DNA of 64,000 bases from Methylomusa anaerophila (GTDB lineage Bacteria > Bacillota > Negativicutes > Sporomusales > Sporomusaceae). The position numbers and the translations under genes are program-made. The stretch is taken from the NCBI RefSeq assembly GCF_003966895.1, contig NZ_AP018449.1:317424-381423 (forward strand). Direction: 5' to 3'. Under the pieces are notes generated by a model that did not search any database, had not been told where the DNA came from, and saw only the letters and a program-made list of their open reading frames with translations. Position 1 is the stretch's first letter, and the number at the start of each line of letters is the position of its first letter. Below, one piece after another: positions 43,071 to 52,433 of this stretch.

Positions 43071-44044
43071 ATCTCGTACTCCTTGTATAACTGAACAATA
43101 ATTTCTTCTATCGGCGGATTTTCCACCGTAACATCTAATAATTCAAGCTGCTCCGCCAGAGTTGCTATAACCCGGGAAACACCGGCCTGGTGAGTATCAA
43201 CCAAAAGAGTCGCCCTCTCAGGCGACCAGACAAGCATTTCCGTTCCCTTTATCGCCGGCGGCGGGCTATTTTCCCTAAAGTCAATTGTAATCGTCTTGCA
43301 GGCGCCAAACTGGCTTCGCAGGCTATTCAAACTTCCATCGTAAAGAATTCTGCCCTTGCCAATGAGGAGTATCCTGTCAGCCAAAGCCTCTATATCCCCT
43401 AAATCATGCGTGGTAAGTATGACGGTAACCTTTTTCTCCTTGTTAATACTTTTTATGAACTGGCGTACAGCGATCTTCGAGACGGCATCCAAACCAATAG
43501 TTGGTTCATCCAGAAAAAGTATTTTCGGGCTATGGAGCAGGGATGCCGCTATTTCACACCGCATTCTCTGCCCAAGGCTCAGCTGGCGAACCGGATTGTT
43601 GAGAATACTGCTTAAACCGAGAGTTTCAACAAGCATATCGAGATTGTTTCTATATTTTTCTTTCTCTACTTCGTATATGTCCCGCAGCAACTCAAATGAG
43701 TCTATTACAGGCACATCCCACCACAGCTGTGACCGTTGCCCGAAAACCACACCTATATTTGTTACATGGGCAATTCTTTCTTTCCAGGGGGTACGGCCCA
43801 GTATGCTGCATTTGCCTTTGTCAGGCACTAAAATACCGCTCATGACTTTAATGGTTGTGGACTTGCCGGCGCCATTCGGGCCGATATAGCCAACTATTTC
43901 GCCCTCATTAATATGAAAGGACACATCCCGCAGAGCCTCAATCGCAATGTATTCCCGCCGGAACAGGGATCGGAGAGCCGCCTTAAAACCGGCAGAACGC
44001 TTAGCGACTTTAAATGTCTTACATAAACCCTCAACCGTAATCAT
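43067..44044 (-). CDS. ABC-2 transporter ATP-binding protein
   Basis: 325 residues from ATG 44044 (GGGAGG upstream). Walker A GPNGAGKST, GVVFGQRSQLWWDVP (the hallmark of this exporter ATPase subfamily), LSLGQRMRCEIAASLLH signature, LFLDEPTIGLD, then a C-terminal domain. Exports an unknown lipid-, drug- or peptide-like compound with the two permeases. Confidence 0.92.
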   Translation of the reverse strand: MITVEGLCKTFKVAKRSAGFKAALRSLFRREYIAIEALRDVSFHINEGEIVGYIGPNGAGKSTTIKVMSGILVPDKGKCSILGRTPWKERIAHVTNIGVVFGQRSQLWWDVPVIDSFELLRDIYEVEKEKYRNNLDMLVETLGLSSILNNPVRQLSLGQRMRCEIAASLLHSPKILFLDEPTIGLDAVSKIAVRQFIKSINKEKKVTVILTTHDLGDIEALADRILLIGKGRILYDGSLNSLRSQFGACKTITIDFRENSPPPAIKGTEMLVWSPERATLLVDTHQAGVSRVIATLAEQLELLDVTVENPPIEEIIVQLYKEYEI

Positions 44045-44132
44045 CTTCCGCCTCCCCAAATTTCACCCATTGCCCTCGTCCCTACCGGCACTTTCCCGGA
44101 TTCAGCCGATATTATATGCCGTTTTCAACTCT

Positions 44133-45503
44133 TTATCTACGTTCCAGACAAGCCTCCTTTTTAGATATTTGACTCTCATCCCTTAGAACCTCTTCATAGG
44201 CTTTATCGCTCATCATATTTTGTTCATCCGTTTTGGTGTATCTTTCTATATCCCGCAGCTTGCTAATAAAAAGCATTGCCCCGGTAACACAGATCAAACC
44301 GCCAATGCCTATTGTTGCCGCGGCGCCGATGTAACTCGCCATTACGCCAGCCAGCAAATTGCCAAAGGGAGTCATTCCAAACGACATGGAATACAGGCTC
44401 ATAACACGACCGCGTTTATCTTCGTCCACCAGGGATTGCATCAAAGTACCGGAGGATGCAATGTGCACAATTGATCCCAAGCCGGTAAAAAAAAGAGCTA
44501 TCAGCCCAATTAAAAACAAATTCGTCTGCGAAAAAACTATCAATGTTATTCCCAACAAAGCAACTGCCCAGGGAATCAATCTTTCCAGGCCCGCCGTGCT
44601 GGAACGGGATGCCAGGAATGCCGCCCCGCAAATGGCTCCCAATCCTGTAACCCCCATCAAAATCCCCAAGGTGTGCGAGTCGCCGGCAAATACGTCATGG
44701 GCAAAAACGGGCATTAGCGCAATATACGCCGTCCCTGTCAAATTAACCAGCCCCAGGAGCAGCACAGTATAACAAATCGGCGGAAAACGATAGGCATACA
44801 GATATCCTTCATGCATCTCATGAAACGGCGAATTTCTTACCTTTTCCCTGTCATCTGATGTCCGAAGGCGCATGGACAGCAATGCTGCCAGCACGGGAAT
44901 AAAACTGGCAGCGTTTATTAGAAAACATACTCCTTCACCCACTAAGGCAATCAATATGCCGGCTATCGACGGGCCAACCAATTTTGAGCCGCTGATAATA
45001 ATGGAGTTCAAGGCTATGGCATTAGATAAATCATCCTTTTCTTCAACCGTATCAACAACAAACGCTTGCCGGGCAGTCAAATCAAAGGCATTAATGCAAC
45101 CCAGTACAAAACCTAACCCCAGCAAATGCCCGACCTCTATTTTCCCTGTTAGTACTAAAACCGCCAGCAATACCGCCTGCAACATGGCTAATGTTTGAGT
45201 TACGATAAGAATTTTATGCCTGTTAAACCGGTCGGCAACTACACCGGCTACAGGCCCCAGGAGAAAACCCGGCACATGATTGAAAAAATTAAGGGTGCCC
45301 AGCATGAAAGCCGAATCTGTTAATCTATACACCAGCCAGTTCATAGCAATCACTTGCATCCAAGTGCCAGTTTGGGATATAATTTGGCCGCTGAAAAATA
45401 AACGATAGTTACGATACCGCAACGCCCTCACCATGAATTTTACATTTGCAGACACTTTATTCACGCTTAACGCGCACCCCACTTCTTCCCAAACTATTCG
45501 CAT
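44133..45503 (-). CDS. MFS transporter (MFS_3/EntS-like)
   Basis: 456 residues, about twelve membrane segments. Conserved N-terminus FMVRALRYRNYRLFFSGQIISQTGTWMQVIAMNWLVYRLT in parts, and loop ADRFNRHKILI. Typical of the enterobactin exporter/bacilysin-type multidrug group. Upstream ATG 45503 has AAGGTG; a later GTG at about 45458 is possible. Substrate unknown. Confidence 0.88.
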   Translation of the reverse strand: MRIVWEEVGCALSVNKVSANVKFMVRALRYRNYRLFFSGQIISQTGTWMQVIAMNWLVYRLTDSAFMLGTLNFFNHVPGFLLGPVAGVVADRFNRHKILIVTQTLAMLQAVLLAVLVLTGKIEVGHLLGLGFVLGCINAFDLTARQAFVVDTVEEKDDLSNAIALNSIIISGSKLVGPSIAGILIALVGEGVCFLINAASFIPVLAALLSMRLRTSDDREKVRNSPFHEMHEGYLYAYRFPPICYTVLLLGLVNLTGTAYIALMPVFAHDVFAGDSHTLGILMGVTGLGAICGAAFLASRSSTAGLERLIPWAVALLGITLIVFSQTNLFLIGLIALFFTGLGSIVHIASSGTLMQSLVDEDKRGRVMSLYSMSFGMTPFGNLLAGVMASYIGAAATIGIGGLICVTGAMLFISKLRDIERYTKTDEQNMMSDKAYEEVLRDESQISKKEACLERR

Positions 45504-45530
45504 TTCACCTTCAGAATAAACCCGGCATCA

Positions 45531-45567
45531 AAAACAAAAAAAGCTAAGGACATTTACATTCCTTAGC
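45531..45567 (-). terminator. Intrinsic terminator between the Phd-like gene and the MFS gene
   Basis: On the minus strand GCTAAGG (45567-45561) and CCTTAGC (45549-45543), followed by a run of T (TTTTTTTGTTTTT). It would end the antitoxin transcript before the MFS gene. Confidence 0.75.
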
Positions 45568-45747
45568 CTTCAGTTTCCTACTGATCAGCAATGGTATCGC
45601 AATGGCAAATCCTATTTTACATTACCAATTACCCATGTATGTTGGCAGTACCGCCCGGATGAGATCGATTCCTTCATTACTAAACTACCACAAATTAGTT
45701 GATCACGCAACTGTTTTGTGGCAGTCAGCAAAAAGCGTTTTCCGGTT

Positions 45748-45820
45748 TTAGAATCTATGGGGGTTTGTCAGACGTTCTAAATCCTCTTCTGCGCGAGGGG
45801 TGATATTAACCGTATACTTT
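45748..45820 (-). pseudogene. Remnant of a RelE/ParE-type toxin
   Basis: Overlapping the antitoxin stop, the minus strand reads KYTVNITPRAEEDLERL, a typical RelE/ParE N-terminus, then NPHRF and a stop. The rest of the toxin is missing; downstream DNA to 45568 has no matching frame. The antitoxin is thus an orphan of an inactivated module. Confidence 0.65.
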
Positions 45821-46111
45821 TTGTGTTGTCGAGTTGAAGGCGTCTAACTTCTCCTGAAACTTTTTATCAGATTTTTTTCTGGCAGATTCCAACGGTTGAG
45901 ATTTGCCCTGACGGATTTGCGCCTCAGAAATTAAAAGACTCTCATACATTGACAACTTGGCAAGCATACTTTTAAAAGTATCACTTCCCATAATAACCAT
46001 GTGCTCTTTGGAATTTTTAGCCAACTGAATAATCTGGCCTTCCTCAATAGCAAGTCGTTCAATTTCGGTCATATTCCTAGATAGATCAGATATAGGGCGA
46101 ATCGAAAACAT
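45806..46111 (-). CDS. Phd/YefM-family antitoxin
   Basis: 101 residues. The N-terminus IRPISDLSRNMTEIERLAIEEGQIIQLAKNSKEHMVIMG (in parts) is the Phd/YefM DNA-binding fold. The C-terminal tail (QEKLDAFNSTTQKVYG) would wrap a toxin. The neighbouring toxin frame is broken, so this gene may now act only as an autoregulator or as protection against related toxins. Confidence 0.8.
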   Translation of the reverse strand: MFSIRPISDLSRNMTEIERLAIEEGQIIQLAKNSKEHMVIMGSDTFKSMLAKLSMYESLLISEAQIRQGKSQPLESARKKSDKKFQEKLDAFNSTTQKVYG

Positions 46112-46313
46112 ATATATTCACCTACTTTTGAATTTGTCTATACTAATATATCCCGAAATCAGAAACAAATCAAGAAATAATTACGAATACTTTCGTAAAA
46201 TTATGTTAGCAGTCTCGCTGACCACTCGAAATCCATTAGTATCCTGTCACTAGTAGAATGTCTTTTCATTAATGGAAGTTACCATGTTCCTTGAAGAATG
46301 CTACATGTACTAA

Positions 46314-47369
46314 TCAATAAATTGCAAATGCAATTTCCAACCTTGTAAACCGATGGCGGAAATTCTGTCCGTCATTTGGTTTTATAGTAATTTGGAAGTA
46401 GATGTTGGTGTCGTTGCCGGATCTGAGGGTTACGGTGTCGCTGGCGTCGATGACGCTGCCGGTATGGGTCGTGGTGTTGCCGTTTTCTGTGCCGTGGCCG
46501 GAGCTGAAGCCGCCGGTCAGGCCGGTAAAGTTGCTGGCAAGGCCGAAGGATGCTCCTAAAGACCAGGAGGAGGAACTGGTTTTGGTGTCGATCTGTTGTT
46601 GGTTTTGGGCGGCATCCAGGTTGATGTCGTTTTTGGCGTCCAGGGTGACGTCAGTCGCAGTGATCTTGGTTCCCTTGAGGTTGACATCCCCGTCGGTGGC
46701 GGTGATGTTGACGTTGCCGCCGGCAGTGATGTTGGACGGGTTGACGGTTTCAATGTGTATGGTCTGATCAACAGTGGTTTGGCTGTTGCCAATGCTGACG
46801 TTGACACCCGCTCCTTTTGCCAGGTTGCCTTGGAAGTCCTTCAGCTTCTCAAGATCTTTAACGGCTTTGTACTCATACAGAGTTTTAAGCCGGTCGTCCT
46901 GTACCTGGCCTGAGCGCTGGATGTCGTTATATGCACCCGTGGCAGCATCAATTATGCCGCCACCCAGGGATACGCTGAGGCCGCTTTGCTTGAATTCATA
47001 TTTGTACTGGCTGTCGTAGGTGCTCACCGTGTTGTCGATGGTGACGTTCTTGCCGGTGATGTTGGTGTCCTGGCCGCTGAGAATGGTGGTGCCGGCGCTG
47101 TTGACATTGTTGCCGGCGGTAATGTTGACGTTGCCTTCGATGGAGCCGATGGTGCTGCCGATCCGGTCGAGGGTCTGTTCGTTCAGGCTGCTTTTCTCGC
47201 TCTTGCTGCCGATGGTGAAGCCGAGGCCGCCACCGCTGAAGAGGCCTGACATTTTTTCTTGGCGGTAGTGTTCGTCGCTGCCGGTTTCATCGGCGGCGGT
47301 AATGTTGATGTTGCCGCCGGCGGTAAGGCCGACATCGTTGGTGCCGACTATGTTGCTAATTTCATAGAG
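46314..47369 (-). pseudogene. Orphan cdiA fragment 1 (no toxin domain left)
   Basis: Codons run in frame from just after a TGA (47372-47370) to a stop at 46314. The sequence YEISNIVGTNDVGLTAGG and onward, through the MSGLFSGGGLGFTIGSKSEK region, is almost identical to orphan 2 over about 970 bp (46401-47369 against 50543-51511). It then leaves homology at about 46400 and ends after an unrelated tail (TIKPNDGQNFRHRF). It lacks secretion signal, pretoxin and toxin parts, so it is a relic or a recombination donor. Confidence 0.85.
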
Positions 47370-47392
47370 TCACGGAACCGTCCCCCGACTCT
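47366..47392. repeat. REP-like hairpin at the 5' edge of orphan 1
   Basis: AGAGTC / GACTCT with inner ACGG / CCGT: a 27-base hairpin containing GGAACCGTCCCCC. The same hairpin marks the 5' edge of orphan 2 at 51508-51534. A half copy (TCCCCCGACTCT) follows at 47397-47408. The type resembles REP elements mobilised by REP-associated tyrosine transposases; no such transposase is in the window. Confidence 0.7.
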
Positions 47393-47812
47393 TGCGTCCC
47401 CCGACTCTTGTATGTTTTTCCGTTTTTTAAATTTAATATTTAAATATTACAAAACTGGGAAAGTGTAACATCATTTTGGTGATTTTTATAAAAATATTTT
47501 TATCCGTGACAACGTGACATGTGACAGATGTTTGTCATTTGTTTACCGGGTGATCTCTGTTGGATGATTTTCATCTGGTAATATATTCTATTGTACCCGT
47601 TAATAAAAAATCATCAGAGGTCACGGAAATAACTCTGATGATAAACGGATGCATATTTGATTATTATTTAAGGAACCAGATTGATTTAAACGTTGATTTT
47701 ACTGGATTTATGATAAATTACATGAAAAGAACCTCTGCGACGAAAACCCCGTTTTCGTCATCACCGACAGGTGATATAGTAAAATTATTATTACTGAGGA
47801 GGTTTGATTGAT

Positions 47813-47980
47813 ATGTATGATAATGTAAGGAAATGTCCGAATTGTCATAGTGATGCACCTTGTATGGGAGCTTTGATGAAATGTAAGGATTGTGGCGGTA
47901 CTTATTGTGGCAACTGCTCTGGTAATGGATATGGGGGTAGTTGTCCTTTGTGTGGAGGGAATGAGTCTAAGTCATTCTGA
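47813..47980 (+). CDS. Zinc-ribbon micro-protein, copy 1 (55 aa)
   Basis: ATG 47813 is preceded by GAGGAGG. 55 residues with eight or more cysteines in CxxC pairs (CPNC, CKDC, CGNC, CPLC) and a glycine-rich loop. It looks like a double zinc ribbon. Nearly identical to 59452-59619, differing mainly by conservative substitutions, so the frame is under selection. Located opposite the cdi genes between modules. Function unknown. Confidence 0.75.
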   Translation: MYDNVRKCPNCHSDAPCMGALMKCKDCGGTYCGNCSGNGYGGSCPLCGGNESKSF

Positions 47981-48060
47981 TTCACGAGATTTGATTTTTA
48001 GGGATAATTATCAGGTAATATTATCCAAATTAATTTTGATCACGAGACGACACCCTGAGA

Positions 48061-48104
48061 AAAAGAGAGGTCAGCGGATTTTACGTCCACTGACCTCTCT
48101 TTTA
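48061..48104. terminator. Bidirectional terminator, module end 1
   Basis: AAAGAGAGGTCAGnGGA pairs with TCCACTGACCTCTCTTT around TTTTACG, with T-runs on both strands. It separates the zinc-ribbon gene (+) from the immunity gene of orphan 2 (-). Cognates are at 52008-52038 and 59712-59739. Confidence 0.8.
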
Positions 48105-48140
48105 CCTTTTTATAGGATTAGTTTATTATAAAAAATTGTT

Positions 48141-48620
48141 TTATGAGATTCCTAACTCCAATTTAACTCTCTGGAGTAAAAATTCACCAAAATCATTCGA
48201 AATAACTTCGTAGCTCTGATATTGCAAATCAACTCCAGGAACAAATACAACTACTTTAGGTTCACCTTCAAAATTCAGTTTATTAAAATCTAAACAAAAG
48301 AGTTCCTCACTTCCTGTGTCATAAAAAACTAGTAAATGAGCTGGTAGATTTACCTTTTTCCTCTCTTCCAAAGTATACCAAATAGCATCTGGAATTCGCG
48401 AATTATCGAAATCCTCTCTAACAATTCCATAAAATTCTTCTGCTCCAAAGCTCATTGCTCCAAATCTAAGCAAAAAATCCTTGTAACTTTTTGAAAAAGA
48501 TAAATTTAATTTTTTTTCTGCTTTTTTAATTAACAAATCTGATGCTCCGCCAATAAAACTGGTAATTTCATTACCTGTTTCAATTAGCCTTAACGCCTCT
48601 TCATAATCTCTAAAACTCAT
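48141..48620 (-). CDS. SUKH (SMI1/KNR4) family immunity protein of orphan toxin 2
   Basis: 159 residues from ATG 48620 (AGGAG 8 bases upstream). SUKH-1 pattern: IKKAEKKLNLSFSKSYKDFLLRFGAMSFGAEEFYGIV, and VVFVPGVDLQYQSYEVISNDFGEFL near the end. SUKH proteins are the usual immunity partners of HNH/LHH nucleases in polymorphic toxin systems. It lies 15 bp after the LHH toxin gene. Confidence 0.85.
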   Translation of the reverse strand: MSFRDYEEALRLIETGNEITSFIGGASDLLIKKAEKKLNLSFSKSYKDFLLRFGAMSFGAEEFYGIVREDFDNSRIPDAIWYTLEERKKVNLPAHLLVFYDTGSEELFCLDFNKLNFEGEPKVVVFVPGVDLQYQSYEVISNDFGEFLLQRVKLELGIS

Positions 48621-48634
48621 AAGCATCTCTCCTA

Positions 48635-51511
48635 CTATTTAAAATCATTTGCTCTATTCTTCCAATAAGTCTTCTTCCAAGTATCGAAAGCACTTCTATC
48701 AATTCCAGATGGAATCGTATTAGGATTAATGTGTATAACTTTTGTATTTTCTTGATGAAAAGACTGGGTTATCTCTGCTATGGCACTATCATTGGTTTGC
48801 GTCATATGGTGCAAATTTATAGATTTACCATCTGGGCCAATTGGAGCAATTCCTTGTTGCATTCTTTGTAAATTTGTTCTCCCATAATCATCTACAAGAT
48901 TTGGGTTTATTAGATCATTTCTTTGATAAACCTTAACTCCATTATACTCAGTTGCTTGAGTCCAATATTTACGTGCTTCTCCAACTACAGAAACACTATC
49001 TGAACCTTTAACAACCTTAACAGCATCCTCTCCAACATGCGTTACTACATTTTCTCCCGCTTTTACTTCTTTTGTATAAGCCTGTACAAATTTTATCGCT
49101 TCTTCTGCCTTGGGAACAAGCTTTATTACACCGTTCGCTACTTTAACGATTTCCATGCCAGGAATTGCTGCAAAAGCTGACATCACTGCCGCTTCATTGT
49201 CACCTTCTGCTAGGTAGATAATGGCATTCACGCCTTCACTGATAGGAGCTAGTGGTGTAAATCCACCTATACTTAACAGCTTATGCGCATTTTCTGTAGC
49301 AGTAGCATTGGGGTCATAGATAAAGGTTTCTATAACGCTGGGACTCTTATCTATTATGACTGCACCAGGTATTAAATAAGCGTCTGTTCCATCTAGATTC
49401 ACTCCAACCTTTTCTAGAGAAATAGTTCCTGGATTTTCATTAATATCGCCTAACGTTACTTGATGCTCTTTTTGCCATTTTTCATTTTGTTCTTTATCTA
49501 TTTTTTCGTATTCTGCTTTGATATCCGCTTTTGCTTTTTCCTTTTCTTCAGGTGACTTATCACTCTTATCGACCGCCTCAAGTTCTTCAAGCATCTTTTG
49601 ATATTGCTCATGATATAAGAAGTTATTCTTCGTCTCACTAGCTGCTACACTAGCACCTGTTTGTGCATTACCGCCTATTACTTTAGCAGAGGCTGCACCT
49701 ACAATCGCACTGGCCCATTGCAGTAATGCTGGATCTTTTATATCGGCTAATTCTTTCATCACAAGCTGCGTTATACCACCACTGGCAGCGCCTGATAAGA
49801 AGTCTCCACCACCTAGTTTGGCCATTAGCCCACCCACGAAGAAATCAATTGCAGCCTTTTCAGAGCTACCTTCTTTTAGCTTAAGATCGCCAACGGCTTT
49901 AAATACTTCTTCACCAAATACCTTAGCTAATTCTTGTTGTTCTTGAACCGTTTTCTTATCAAAGATTTTACCTAAAGTATTTAATGAATTATTCGTATCA
50001 CGACTGAGGGTAGATAGATCTTGATCTGGATTGCTACGTATTTCAATCGTACCTGGAGAAATGGCAGATTTAGTTGTACTGTCTGCATCACCTTTAGCTG
50101 TTACACCAATATTAGGAGTGACGCCTTGCTCGTTACGTTCTGCACTAGGATTTGTATTGACATTGACTCCAACACTACTTGAATCATACTCCGCATGGTT
50201 TTGGATATCGGAGTACGTAAGAGTATCGGTAGAGAGTATGTTTTTATCTGGAGTCGCGTCGCTAGCAATGACCGCACCCTTCAGGTCGGTATTTTTCCCC
50301 ACGTAGATATCAAAGCCTTCCTCACCGGCAAAAATCCCTGCCTGACTGGTGACACTGTCATAGTTGGAGTTGGTCTTGCCGGTGTTGAAGGAGCCGGTTG
50401 TACCGCTGATCTTACCGGTACCAAAACCTAAGCCGCTGCTTTGATTGTTCGCCGTGTAGTCGTCACTATCCTGCGTACTGGCGATGTTGAGGTTGCCGCC
50501 GATGTCGGCCACGACTTTGTCGCCTTTGACCTGGGAGCCGGTGATGTTGGTGTCGTTGCCGGATTTGAGGGTTACGGTGCCGGCGGCGTCGATGACGCTG
50601 CCGGTATGGGTCGTGGTGTTGCCGTTTTCTGTGCCGTGGCCGGAGCTGAAGCCGCCGGTCAGGCCGGTAAAGTTGCTGGCAAGGCCGAAGGATGCTCCTA
50701 AAGACCAGGAGGAGGAACTGGTTTTGGTGTCGATCTGTTGTTGGTTTTTGGCGGCATCCAGGTTGATGTCGTTTTTGGCGTCCAGGGTGACGTCAGTCGC
50801 AGTGATCTTGGTTCCCTTGAGGTTGACATCCCCGTCGGTGGCGGTGATGTTGACGTTGCCGCCGGCAGTGATGTTGGACGGGTTGACGGTTTCAATGTGT
50901 ATGGTCTGATCAACAGTGGTTTGGCTGTTGCCAATGCTGACGTTGACACCCGCTCCTTTTGCCAGGTTGCCTTGGAAGTCCTTCAGCTTCTCAAGATCTT
51001 TAACGGCTTTGTACTCATACAGAGTTTTAAGCCGGTCGTCCTGTACCTGGCCTGAGCGCTGGATGTCGTTATATGCACCCGTGGCAGCATCAATTATGCC
51101 GCCATCCAGGGATACGCTGAGGCCGCTTTGCTTGAATTCATATTTGTACTGGCTGTCGTAGGTGCTCACCGTGTTGTCGATGGTGACGTTCTTGCCGGTG
51201 ATGTTGGTGTCCTGGCCGCTGAGAATGGTGGTGCCGGCGCTGTTGACATTGTTGCCGGCGGTGATGTTGACGTTGCCGCTAACCGAGCCGATGGTGCTGC
51301 CGATCCGGTCGAGGGTCTGTTCGTTCAGGCTGCTTTTTTCGCTTTTGCTGCCGATGGTGAAGCCTAGGCCACCGCCGCTGAAGAGGCCTGACATTTTTTC
51401 TTGGCGGTAGTGTTCGTCGCTGCCGGTTTCATCGGCGGCGGTGATGTTGATGTTGCCGTCGGCGGTAAGGCCGACATCGTTGGTGCCGACTATGTTGCTA
51501 ATTTCATAGAG
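48635..51511 (-). CDS. Orphan CdiA segment 2 with C-terminal LHH nuclease toxin
   Basis: In frame from 51511 (an in-frame TGA lies just 5') to a stop at 48635; the first ATG is at 51394 (919 residues). It carries filamentous haemagglutinin repeats and a pretoxin region (DFLSGAASGGITQLVMKELA, ASAIVGAASAKVIGGNAQTGAS). The last ~100 residues contain GPDGKSINLHHMTQ, SFHQEN and the IHINPNTIPSGI motif of LHH/HNH-fold DNases. It has no signal peptide or two-partner secretion domain, so it cannot be exported alone. It would be a silent toxin cassette that recombines into the main cdiA. Confidence 0.85.
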   Translation of the reverse strand, partial: LYEISNIVGTNDVGLTADGNINITAADETGSDEHYRQEKMSGLFSGGGLGFTIGSKSEKSSLNEQTLDRIGSTIGSVSGNVNITAGNNVNSAGTTILSGQDTNITGKNVTIDNTVSTYDSQYKYEFKQSGLSVSLDGGIIDAATGAYNDIQRSGQVQDDRLKTLYEYKAVKDLEKLKDFQGNLAKGAGVNVSIGNSQTTVDQTIHIETVNPSNITAGGNVNITATDGDVNLKGTKITATDVTLDAKNDINLDAAKNQQQIDTKTSSSSWSLGASFGLASNFTGLTGGFSSGHGTENGNTTTHTGSVIDAAGTVTLKSGNDTNITGSQVKGDKVVADIGGNLNIASTQDSDDYTANNQSSGLGFGTGKISGTTGSFNTGKTNSNYDSVTSQAGIFAGEEGFDIYVGKNTDLKGAVIASDATPDKNILSTDTLTYSDIQNHAEYDSSSVGVNVNTNPSAERNEQGVTPNIGVTAKGDADSTTKSAISPGTIEIRSNPDQDLSTLSRDTNNSLNTLGKIFDKKTVQEQQELAKVFGEEVFKAVGDLKLKEGSSEKAAIDFFVGGLMAKLGGGDFLSGAASGGITQLVMKELADIKDPALLQWASAIVGAASAKVIGGNAQTGASVAASETKNNFLYHEQYQKMLEELEAVDKSDKSPEEKEKAKADIKAEYEKIDKEQNEKWQKEHQVTLGDINENPGTISLEKVGVNLDGTDAYLIPGAVIIDKSPSVIETFIYDPNATATENAHKLLSIGGFTPLAPISEGVNAIIYLAEGDNEAAVMSAFAAIPGMEIVKVANGVIKLVPKAEEAIKFVQAYTKEVKAGENVVTHVGEDAVKVVKGSDSVSVVGEARKYWTQATEYNGVKVYQRNDLINPNLVDDYGRTNLQRMQQGIAPIGPDGKSINLHHMTQTNDSAIAEITQSFHQENTKVIHINPNTIPSGIDRSAFDTWKKTYWKNRANDFK

Positions 51512-51534
51512 TCACGGAACCGTCCCCCGACTCT
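51508..51534. repeat. REP-like hairpin at the 5' edge of orphan 2
   Basis: Same 27-base hairpin as 47366-47392 (AGAGTC/GACTCT with ACGG/CCGT). The coding homology of the orphan begins exactly here, as it does at orphan 1. Confidence 0.7.
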
Positions 51535-51589
51535 TGCATAACATTGAAATTGCACTTTTGTTTAAAATATTTTTAAGTGCTTCTGTTGG

Positions 51590-51795
51590 CGGTTGATAAG
51601 AAATTACCTCAACTGTTATGAAATATGGCTCTGATTGTGCTGGGGTGCGTAAATAATTATTATTTTGTGGCAGTATGAATGGTTGCTCTTAACTAAAAGA
51701 GAACAGATGGGGAACTACAAGATAACTATGAAGGAACTGGATAATTTATTAGTTCTTCTTATGGTTTGTAATTATTTAAAATGCTTATATATTGG
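51590..51795. repeat. Inter-module repeat, copy of 58812-59020
   Basis: About 200 bp similar to 58812-59020. Both contain AATTACCTCAACTGTTATG and a run of 11-bp direct repeats starting GAAC. In the right copy four repeats begin at 58933, 58944, 58955 and 58966; in this copy the third has decayed. Not coding. From 51535 to 52108 I see no gene. Confidence 0.65.
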
Positions 51796-52007
51796 TGGTT
51801 GGTGCAACTATATATAAATATTTTTCCATTTTTTTGATTTAATATATAAATATTACAAAGTCGAGAAAGTGTAACATCATTTTTATGATTTTTATATAAA
51901 TATTTTTTATCCGTGACAGTGTGACAGAGATTTGTCATAAGTTTACCGATTAATAGGTAATATTATTCCAGTACATTATGATCACTAGAGAGCACTCAGA
52001 AACAAAC

Positions 52008-52038
52008 GAGGTTAGCGGATTTTACATCCACTAACCTC
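52008..52038. terminator. Terminator, module end 2
   Basis: GAGGTTAG (52008-52015) pairs with CTAACCTC (52031-52038) around CGGATTTTACATCCA. It is the homologue of the other two module terminators. It follows the immunity gene of orphan 3. The preceding DNA (51820-52000) is repeat R3, which joins sequence like 59190 directly to sequence like 59646, lacking the zinc-ribbon gene. Confidence 0.75.
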
Positions 52039-52108
52039 ATTTTCTTATTTACCCGTTATTTTTCATCACGTCGTCAGTTATATCTTGTCCTTGCCCCTGC
52101 TTTTTAAA

Positions 52109-52417
52109 TTATAGGCTGTTTTTATAATCATCCATAAGTTGGATAAATTCATCAATACCAAGACAAAATCTAGTCTGTGAGAAGTCATTTTTAAAATTCT
52201 CGGCATCAATATCAATTATCATAACTTCCCCAGTATTAACCTTTTTAATTAAATATTGATTTCCTTCATACTCACCACTTCTAAAATTTTGGAACTTAAT
52301 AAAATTATATATCATTAAAAAGGTTTCTTCATTAACCTCAGTTCTAAAAAAATCTTCAAGCATATGGTACAAAAACTCATTATTCTTTTCAATAAACCTA
52401 TCTTTATTAAAAGCCAT
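52109..52417 (-). CDS. Probable immunity protein of orphan toxin 3
   Basis: 102 residues from ATG 52417. An upstream ATG at 52429 directly abuts AAGGAG. Acidic, no family recognised (NKDRFIEKNNEFLYHMLEDFF; LGIDEFIQLMDDYKNSL). Immunity is inferred from its position 4-16 bp after the toxin-bearing gene and its small acidic character. Confidence 0.65.
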   Translation of the reverse strand: MAFNKDRFIEKNNEFLYHMLEDFFRTEVNEETFLMIYNFIKFQNFRSGEYEGNQYLIKKVNTGEVMIIDIDAENFKNDFSQTRFCLGIDEFIQLMDDYKNSL

Positions 52418-52433
52418 TATATATATCATCTCC

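Larger units (their letters stand above)
47405..48104. repeat. Inter-module repeat R1 (matches 59045-59745)
   Basis: About 700 bp repeated with high identity upstream of the main immunity gene's end (59045-59745). It contains AT-rich DNA, a minus-oriented terminator (TCATCAGAG/CTCTGATGA, 47603-47641), the hairpins GACGAAAAC/GTTTTCGTC and ATCACC/GGTGAT, a zinc-ribbon gene, and a final bidirectional terminator. A third version with the middle deleted is at 51820-52045. Confidence 0.8.
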
